From: Triticum aestivum
Lineage: Eukaryota; Streptophyta; Magnoliopsida; Poales; Poaceae
Assembly (NCBI RefSeq): GCF_018294505.1
Contig: NC_057811.1
Location: 24,199,483-24,263,482, forward strand
Length of the DNA: 64,000 nucleotides
Reading direction: 5' to 3'
Positions 57,401 through 64,000 of this stretch are shown one piece after another. Below the pieces are notes generated by a model. It searched no databases. It was given only the letters and a program-made list of their open reading frames with translations, and was not told the origin of the DNA. Position numbers and translations under genes: made by a program. Each line of letters begins with the position of its first letter. Within the stretch, counting starts at the first letter, position 1.

Positions 57401-58187
57401 TCCCATCTTTGGTAACAATCTCTTCACCAATATGTAACAACACCAGTTATAAAAACTTCTGGTTTAATAATAATATGATCCTTTTGCAGGTAGCCATGTT
57501 ACTCATCTTGGCGGATATATGCGCAAAAAATTGAAGGCCGTCTATACTTTGGTGGAGCAGCTTTATACCGGCGCGCAACGAGCCATCTGCACAGCTTCCA
57601 ATAACCATCCGCCCCCGTCGCGAATCAAGGAAATGTTGGAAAAATTGTCTATGATGCCTGCCCGGATTGTGGAATTGAAAAAATCCGCTGCTAGGTCCGG
57701 TGCCCTTACCGCACTGACGCGCGCCAAGGCCTGGATCTCTGACCTTGATCCGGAAGATGTTGGAAATGGTTACCCAAGCCAAAAAGAGGACGGTTCAGAA
57801 TTTAACAATGACAATCTCCGGGCTATCACAAGTGAGATGCGACCACTGGCAAGTAAGTTGGCTGAGGATACTAACTTGTCAATTTACCAGAATGTATATG
57901 ACGCCAGTGGCAAGCGAATAAGTGCTCCAACTTATGACGTGGAAAATCTGATCCCGCCGATCCGTAAGCACACTTACGCTCCTGATGTTGAACCGTCTTA
58001 TCTTATACACGACGAAGCTGTCTTTCAAGCCTTATCAGGAATTGATTGGACAACTATTGACTTCCAGCCACTGGGTGGAGAGAAGGAGGATGAACCAGCG
58101 CAGGAAGATCCGCAACCTTCACATCAACCTGAGGCAGAATCATACTCCAGAAACCGGTTTAACTTGTGCCTATTGTCATCCTTGTGA
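54446..58187 (+). CDS. Antisense five-exon gene of Gypsy-B, Transposase_28 ('putative gypsy type transposon') protein
   Basis: Exons 54446-55378, 55457-56064, 56141-56642, 57135-57411 and 57490-58187 join in phase to 1005 codons without a stop. All four introns are GT-AG, and three are 76-78 bases. Residues about 40-250 match the Transposase_28 family (IHWRVPGPEFPPEPQDGEVI, FTDYLSRGF, FCEVYLQVEPTVDLFRDFFY). The middle is Ser/Pro/acid-rich with basic patches (nuclear-signal-like KKPMKRRN). Exon 4 (about residues 682-773) is a coiled coil. Despite the family name no catalytic motif is known and its function is not established. It is transcribed opposite to pol and has its own promoter. It is intact, while the sense integrase has a nonsense codon and most of pol is lost. 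Confidence 0.8.
56896..57105 (+). repeat. 78-bp tandem repeat (about 2.7 copies) in intron 3 of the antisense gene
   Basis: Units begin AGCCCCCAAGTGTCAAGTAG at 56896, 56974 and 57052 and are nearly identical. They explain why this intron is 492 bases while the others are under 80. Confidence 0.9.
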
Positions 58188-59513
58188 AAAATAATCATTC
58201 TTATGGGCAGTCGAAACGCCTTGTAATAGGCTAGCTTGAACAGCTGATCTGATATGCCATCGTGCATACTTGTTGCACACACTATTGTTAATCCGTCCTG
58301 CTATATTTGCTTATAATCTTTATCGGTTTTATATAGCCCTGTTTCTGCATAAAACAAAGTGAAAACTGTCTGGCGGTTTACCGCCGGACGGGTCATAATG
58401 CCCAATATATAGCCAAGGTTTATAACCATAGCTTTAAATAATGAAATATGAAACATATCATACCTGTGATATTGAATCACTTTGTTGGTTTACCAACATT
58501 CTTGTAATAAGGATGACGACCCAAATACTGAGTATTGATAACTCAAATCATGTTATGCTGGTATATAATAAGTGATGCTGGGTTATGATAAGCACCGGAT
58601 GATCATCCTGGCAACTTATAGTTAACTCCAGGCCGAGTTAAATAAACACCGGTTTATACGGATGACTTATAATCAGGCCGGGCCATTGGACGCCGGTTTA
58701 GCTCAGAACTTTAACAAGGGAGAAAAACAAAACTGACCAATAAAAACCAGAGAAAAGAAAAACTTGTAGTCGAGGCTTTTCAAGGGCTGCCAGGCCCAAA
58801 TGCGAGGCTTTTCATGGGCTGCCAGGCCACTGAGTTAAACCATTTTACAAAGCCTTTTAAGATGGTCCTCAATCCTTAACCAATCGCCGGTCTATCATTG
58901 ACAAGTTCAGGGTCATATACGATTGACTTGTCAAGTTGGCGGGTCATACCAGGTTTACCTGGGCAGAGTGACTTACTTAACGAAGGCAGGTTAACCCGGG
59001 GTTTTAGGTGTATATACCAGGCTTCCAAGCCACGGCTTGATAGCCTATTACAAGTGTAGATTTCTTTGTTCATTGCGATAGCAAAGAATCCCGAAGCAAC
59101 ATTTTGAGCTATGCTCAGCGGTTGCCTATGTTTGAATTGTTATTGACAACACTCTTTGGCCCCTAAGTAATGGCATTGCGCTAGCCAAAAAGGTCTAGCT
59201 ATGGTTGAACACAACCAAGCCCCAAGTGACTTACTGTCGTGGCTTTTGAGCCAGCCAAGAGGTGTAGCTATGGTTCGAATACAACCAAGCCCCCAAGTGA
59301 CTTTCTTTTGTGGCCTTGAGCCAGCCAAGAGGTGTAGCTATGGTTCAAATACGACCAAGCCCCCAAGTGACTTATATTGATAGACAGCTGTAAAGCTGAT
59401 TCAAACGGTAAACCAGATGTCGCTTTACAAACAGAAACCTCCGTGTAACCACTCATGATATGAGAAGAACAGCAGATACCCCGCTTTAGCTGGGCTCCGG
59501 TTTATTATATTGA
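58188..59513. other. Gypsy-B spacer between antisense gene and integrase
   Basis: No coding frame is supported. The stretch is rich in (C)CGGTTTA / TAAACCGG words. It should hold the 3' ends of two convergent transcripts, the sense pol RNA and the antisense gene. Confidence 0.5.
59155..59375. repeat. About 70-bp tandem repeat (3 copies) in the Gypsy-B spacer
   Basis: Copies of GCCA(G)CCAAGAGGTGTAGC followed by TATGGTT...ACAACCAAGCCCCCAAGTGACTT recur at about 59192, 59261 and 59331. The AGCCCCCAAGTG core is shared with the intron-3 repeat of the antisense gene. Confidence 0.85.
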
Positions 59514-61124
59514 TCATAATATATACATCGTCAAAATATGTACATGATAGGATCCTATGGCTCCGGTGTAGTACGGCCGCAGATGAGCTATGTTCCACGG
59601 CCGAATCGTCTCCTCCTCTGACTTGCGTGAGTCTTTATGCTCTCGAACATCAATGAGGTCATATGATCCGTTGTTCAGATTCTTGCTGACCACAAAGGGC
59701 CCTTCCCAAGGCGGGGATAACTTGTGCATATCGGTCTGATCTTGGATAAGCCGGAGCACTAGATCGCCTTCTTGAAAAGTTCTGGTAACCCGGCGACTGT
59801 GATAACGCCGCATGTCTTGCTGATAAATCGCCGAGCGAGCCGCCGCTACGTCCCGTTTCTCATCCAACAGGTCCAACGCATCCTGGCGTGCTCTTTCATT
59901 ATCTGCTTCAACATAAGCTGCCACTCGTGGTGAGTCATGATGAATATCACTTGGAAGGACAGCTTCCGCTCCATAAACCATGAAGAAGGGTGTATAACCC
60001 GTAGATCTATTGGGGGTGGTGTTAATGCTCCATAAAACAGAAGGCAGCTCTTCAACCCAACAACCCGGTGTCCTCTGCAAAGGAACCATAAGCCGGGGCT
60101 TGATCCCCTTCAAGATTTCCTGATTAGCTCTCTCCGCTTCACCATTAGACTAGGGGTGGGCCACTGAAGACACATCAATACGGATGTGCTCTCTTTGACA
60201 GAACTCCTCCATAGCACCCTTGGAAAGATTCGTGCCATTGTCTGTTATAATGCTGTGTGGAAAACCAAAACGGAATATCACCTTCTTCATAAATTGAACC
60301 GCCGTGGCTGCATCACATTTGCTAACTGGCTCTGCCTCCACCCACTTGGTAAATTTATCAACCGCCACCAAGAGGTGGGTCTTCTTATCCTTAGAACTCT
60401 TAAAGGGTCCAACCATATCAAGCCCCCAGGTTGCAAACGGCCAGGTAATTGGAATCATCCTCAGCTCCTGAGCCGGAACATGAGCCCAGCGTGCAAACTT
60501 CTGACAGCCATCGCACCTTTTGACGAAGTCCTCAGCATCAGCATGAGCCGTCAGCCAATAGAAACCGTGACGAAAAGCCTTAGCCACCAGGGACTTTGAA
60601 CCGGCATGATGACCACAATCACCTTCGTGAATTTCGCGTAAAATTTCACGACCTTCTTCAGGAGAAACACAACGTTGAAAAGCCCCTGAGACACTGCAAT
60701 GATGTAGCTCGCCATTGACAATAGTCATGGACTTGGAACGCCGGATTATCTGCCTGGCCAGAACTTCATCCTCTGGTAACTCACCCCGGTTCATATACAC
60801 CAAATATGGGATCGTCCAATCTGGGGTGACATGAAGCGCCGCCACCAACTGAGCCTCCGGATCAGGAATAGCTAAGTCTTCCTCCGTGGGTAGCTTGACC
60901 GACGGGTTATGCAAAACATCAAGAAAAACATTGGGCGGCACCGGTTTACGCTGGGAGCCCAACCGGCTTAAAGCGTCCGCCGCTTCATTCTTTCGCCGGT
61001 CTACATGAACCTGATAACCCTTGAAATGACCTGCAACAGTATCCACCTCTCGACATACGCTGCCATGAGGGGGTCCTTGGAATCCCAAGTACCAGAAACT
61101 TGTTGATCCACTAGGTCCGAGCAG
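59514..61124 (-). pseudogene. Gypsy-B RNase H end and integrase, one nonsense codon
   Basis: On minus: an RNase H tail (VSGTWDSKDPLMAAY near 61090, frameshifted, then ADALSRLGSQ). Next come the zinc-binding HEGDCGHHAG...CDGCQ and the catalytic core with WGLDMVGPF, FGFPHSIITDNGT and SNGEAERAN (D, D, E). The C-terminal part has VYGAEAVLPSD and WEGPFVVSKNLNNGSYDL, a GPF-type motif. TAG at 60150-60152 replaces the expected Gln just before SNGEAERAN. A frameshift lies near 61050-61090. No chromodomain is seen, consistent with a Tat/Athila-side lineage. Everything upstream (RT, PR, gag) is missing, so the element cannot be autonomous. Confidence 0.88.
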
Positions 61125-61125
61125 A

Positions 61126-61325
61126 TGAACTTAGGTACAAGTTTAATGATTTCAATGCAAAGGTGGACTTGATTTCCCCTGTGTTTAAAATAGGGATGGT
61201 ATTTGCTGATGTGGTTGAGCTAAGACATGCACTGACTGCATATTCAGTTAGAAACAGAGTGCAGATCAAAATGACAAAAAATGACAAGAGGAGACTTGAG
61301 GCAGTTTGTGAAAATGGTTGCCCAT
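61126..61325 (+). pseudogene. Mutator-like (MuDR) transposase N-terminal fragment
   Basis: The plus strand reads ELRYKFNDFNAKVDLISPVF, then KIGMVFADVVELRHALTAYS, VRNRVQIKMTKNDKRR and LEAVCENGCP. This is the typical start of the MuDR DNA-binding N-terminal domain in plant MULEs. It is cut on the left by the truncated Gypsy-B and on the right by the LTR inserted at 61326. The remainder should lie beyond that element, outside the window. The retained frame is open. Confidence 0.8.
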
Positions 61326-62943
61326 TGAAAGGATCGATATAGTTGACTAGAGGGGGGGTGAATACCAATTTAAACTTTGCATCAAGGTAGGTTGTCTAGA
61401 TATGCAACTAGATGAGCAACCTATATGATGCAACAACAACAACAACAAGCACACAAGAAAGCAAGGGAAACAACACAATATAAGCTTGCACAAGTAAAGG
61501 TACGAGATAACCAAGAGTGGAGCCGGTGAAGACGAGGATGTGTTACCGAAGTTCCTTCCATTGAGGGGAAGTGCGTCTCCGTTGGAGCGGTGTGGAGGCA
61601 CAATGCTCGCCAAGAAGCCACTAGGGCCACCGTATTCTCCTCATGCCCTCACACAATGTGAGATGTCGTGATTCCACTACTGGTGCCCTTGGAGTCGGCG
61701 ACCGAACCTTTACAAACAAGGTTGGGGCAATCTCCATAACTTAATTGGAGGCTCCCAACGACACCACGAAGCTTCACCACAATAGAATATGGCTCCGCGG
61801 TGACCTCAACCATCTAGGGTGCTCAAACACCCAAGAGTAACAATATCCGCAAGGGATTAGTGGGGGGAATCAAATTTCTCTTGGTGGAAGTGTAGATCGT
61901 GGCCTTCTCAATCAATCCCTAGAAAATCAACAAGTTTGATTGGCTAGGGAGAGAGATCGGGCGAAAATGGAGCTTAGAGCAACAATGGAGCTTGGGGATG
62001 GAAGAGGTAGTCAACTCGGAGAAGAAGACTCCCCTTATATTGTGATAGAACAAATCCAACCGTTATCCACTAACTCAGCACGCAACGAGCGGTACTACCG
62101 CACCCGGCAAGCGGTACTACCACACGGGACCGTGGTACTACCGCACCCGGCAAGCGGTACTACCACACGGGACCGCGGTACTACCGCAGAGCACTGCGGT
62201 ACTACCGCTGACGCGTAAGGAGCTAGACCTACCTGTGGCAACGAAGCCGAGGGCAGTAGAACCTCCGACACGATACTACCGCAAGCCTCGAGCGGTACTA
62301 CCGCGTAGGGGGCGGATGTAAAAAATTACATCTGCCCCTACTTCTGTTCATGCTGTTGTGCCTGGCCAGAGCTCACGATACTACCGCGCCCATGGAGCGG
62401 TACTACCGCGTAGGGCGCGGATGTAAAAAATTACATCCGCCCCTACAACCGCTTGAGCAGCTGAGCCTTGCCAGAGACCATGGTACTACCGCTCCCAAGG
62501 AGCGCTACTACCGTGAGCACCTGCGGTACTACCGCGCCTGCGGCCGGTACCGCAAGGGCCTGCGGTACTACCGCTCCGAAGGGCAGTAGTACCGCATGCC
62601 CAAGTACAGCAACACTAGGAGTCCTTCATTTTGCAGAGACACGGAGAAATGGAGGATGCTCCAAAGAGCCAAAGGAAAGGTGGTGCAAAAAGGAATAGAC
62701 GTGTACATGTTGATTCCACCCAAACCTTTCCAATGCGGACCCCCTCTTAATAGTACGGCTTTCCTACGACTCAAATCCACCGAAAAGAAACGTAGAGAAA
62801 TGCCGTCTTCAATAGTCTTCGAGGGGCACCAAATTGTCTTGTGCCTAGTCATGATATGTTTGAAATGCTCAATGCACACGATTAGTCCGCAAATGCATTG
62901 TCATCAATCACCAAAACACCTAAGGGATAAATATGCCCTTACA
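61326..62943 (-). repeat. 3' LTR of a further minus-strand LTR retrotransposon
   Basis: On plus it starts TGAAAGGATCGATATAG and ends ATGCCCTTACA. On minus it starts TGTAAGGGCATA right after the polypurine tract AAAAAGGGGGAGAT (62944-62958). That places the element's interior to the right, beyond 62944. The flank before it is CCCAT (61321-61325). Length is 1618 bp. It carries many copies of GCGGTACTACCGC. Family not assigned. Confidence 0.75.
62080..62600. repeat. Array of short imperfect palindromes (GCGGTACTACCGC) in the LTR
   Basis: About fifteen spaced copies of (G)CGGTACTACCGC, whose arms GCGGT/ACCGC pair around ACT. Two larger inverted repeats, GGCGGATGTAAAAAATTACA then TC(T/C)GCCCC, lie at about 62303-62341 and 62412-62446. 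Longer direct repeats (about 55 bp) link some copies near 62090-62170. Confidence 0.85.
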
Positions 62944-64000
62944 ATCTCCCCCTTTTTGGTGGATTGATGACAATACGGGATTTGCACATAGGGATAAAAA
63001 ATAGATCATTGGCAAACCCCACCTCTATAAAATATAGACGGGCTCCCCCTAGATGTGTGCTTTCTAGAGAAATGCTTTGGACTGCACGGCACACATACTA
63101 GGATCAACACTCCCCCTATATTTTATAGACAAGGCATATCTTGCAACAATATAGCTAAGATTAAGCAAGGAGGCAAGATAATAACTAAGAGCAGAAAGAA
63201 AAGGGCACAAGATAGCATAGGCTCACGAGCTACTAAGTACGAAAGACAACATGGTACGCAAGAGTGCATATGTCTTACACCATATGAAAGAGAACCTGGT
63301 CTCACAAGCACAAATCAAACCAAAGAAAACGAGGTCCAATCAGAACGAAAGCAAAGCGACAAAGCAAAACAACACGACACACGACTCACAAATCCTACAC
63401 TCTCTCCCCCTTTGGCATCGAGACACCAAAAAGGCAGAGAGGACACCTATGACACAAGTGGTGGCTCAAGTTGAAGCGATCACTCGTCATGCTCCTCGTC
63501 GGTCTCGGTAGTGGGGATGGTCTCTTCCTCAGATTCAGTCCACTGGTAACCCTGCTTCACCATCCATTCAGCCTCTGGGTGATGTGATTCTCGGATCCGC
63601 TGGTTACCTCCTCGCCAAATGTCCTCAACATCCTCTTGTCACGGCGGCGACTCTCCTTGGAAGCAACATGGGTCTTGTACTGCCCCTTGGCTTGCGTGCA
63701 GAACAAGGCCTTCATCTTGGCCTTCAGCTTCTTAGCCCATGTGGGCTCAGTAGAGGGAGGAGCATACCCAGAAGAGCTGTCCTCATCCGCTTCCTCCTCC
63801 TCAATCTCATCCTTATCAACATCCATTTGAGCAGCCTCTGCCTCAGCACGGGTAGTGATGTTAGCCCACTGAGGCTTGATGCGGAGCTTGACGGCGTCGT
63901 GACGGATCCAGTCAGGGGCAACAAACTCATCATCGGGATAGAGCTTCTCCCAAGTCCTCGTGATCAAGAGAAACAGGTAAGGGCCATAGATGGGTACCTT
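62944..64000 (-). mobile_element. Interior (3' side) of the LTR element at the right edge
   Basis: The purine tract at 62944-62958 is followed by about 600 bases of non-coding DNA with two CTCCCCCTA motifs beside AT-rich TATTTTATAGA words, then a minus-strand ORF reaching the window edge. No reverse-transcriptase motif is visible in the portion seen. Confidence 0.65.
63557..64000 (-). CDS. Partial ORF of unknown function in the right-edge LTR element
   Basis: The minus frame is open from the window edge (YGPYLFLLITRTWEKLYPDD) through FVAPDWIRHDAVKLRIKPQW. It continues with an acidic stretch (VDKDEIEEEEADEDSSS) and a Lys-rich region (WAKKLKAKMKALFC) to a stop at 63557. The usual first ATG is not in the window; the frame is open at its start. 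The pattern recalls the 'putative plant transposon protein' ORFs of Athila-type or non-autonomous Gypsy elements, but I cannot confirm this. No enzyme motif is present. Confidence 0.5.
   Translation of the reverse strand, partial: KVPIYGPYLFLLITRTWEKLYPDDEFVAPDWIRHDAVKLRIKPQWANITTRAEAEAAQMDVDKDEIEEEEADEDSSSGYAPPSTEPTWAKKLKAKMKALFCTQAKGQYKTHVASKESRRRDKRMLRTFGEEVTSGSENHITQRLNGW

Larger units (their letters stand above)
53025..61125 (-). mobile_element. Gypsy-B: Tat/Retand-type Gypsy element, 5' truncated
   Basis: A short 3' LTR (53025-53491), a purine tract, a spliced antisense gene (54446-58187), a repeat-bearing spacer and integrase on minus are retained. RT, protease, gag and the 5' LTR are missing, cut near 61125 where Mutator-like sequence begins. 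An antisense ORF with the Transposase_28 domain between integrase and 3' LTR is known for Tat-lineage elements. The left flank is GGGTT (53020-53024); its partner is lost. Confidence 0.8.

Noticed and set aside
60186..60599. 137-codon plus ORF opposite Gypsy-B integrase
   Set aside because: Shadow of the integrase frame; no promoter or domain.

Overview
This is plant nuclear DNA from a large, repeat-rich grass genome, almost certainly a Triticeae species (wheat, Aegilops or a close relative). The evidence is an Angela/BARE/WIS-type Copia element with its typical LTR and polyprotein, CACTA ends with the CACTAGTAGAAA terminus, Stowaway MITEs, and nested Gypsy elements with LTRs of about 4 kb. 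No intact host gene was recognised. Nearly everything is transposable element, and several boundaries can be fixed to the base by target-site duplications (TSDs).

Layout. 1-3221: end of a long Gypsy-type LTR. 3222-4444: right part of a CACTA transposon with a broken two-exon gene piece and a long hairpin. 4445-9775: low-copy-looking sequence with two Stowaway MITEs and a 5'-truncated LINE. 9776-26352: 3' LTR of a minus-strand Gypsy element (here 'Gypsy-A', Fatima-like), split by a plus-strand solo LTR (9902-25583). That solo LTR is itself split by a minus-strand LARD-like element (LARD1, 11416-22958). 26353-53024: interior of Gypsy-A (antisense B3-like pseudogene, then RT, protease and gag remnants on minus), split by an Angela Copia element (30653-51895, plus). 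Angela is split by a second LARD-like element (LARD2, 33818-45868, minus). 53025 to about 61125: a minus-strand Gypsy of Tat/Retand type ('Gypsy-B') with 3' LTR, a spliced antisense gene, integrase and a truncated 5' end. About 61126-61325: Mutator-like transposase fragment. 61326-64000: 3' LTR and interior of another minus-strand LTR element running off the window.

Biology. Most sense polyproteins are dead (nonsense codons, internal deletions or insertions), yet several accessory genes look well kept. LARD1 carries two paralogous sense ORFs, each with its own TATA box, whose predicted fold order resembles a double-stranded-RNA-binding domain. It also carries an antisense 53-codon ORF with one membrane segment and its own TATA box. 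Gypsy-B carries an open five-exon antisense gene of 1005 codons (Transposase_28, 'putative gypsy type transposon'). Gypsy-A carries a broken antisense B3-like gene. In all three elements the antisense gene lies between the sense coding region and the 3' LTR, which is the most striking pattern in the window.

Order of events inferred from nesting: Gypsy-A first; then Angela and the solo-LTR element into Gypsy-A; then LARD1 into the solo LTR and LARD2 into Angela. An assembly gap (434 N) lies in Angela's 3' LTR. Family names are from recognition of sequence style, not from a database search.
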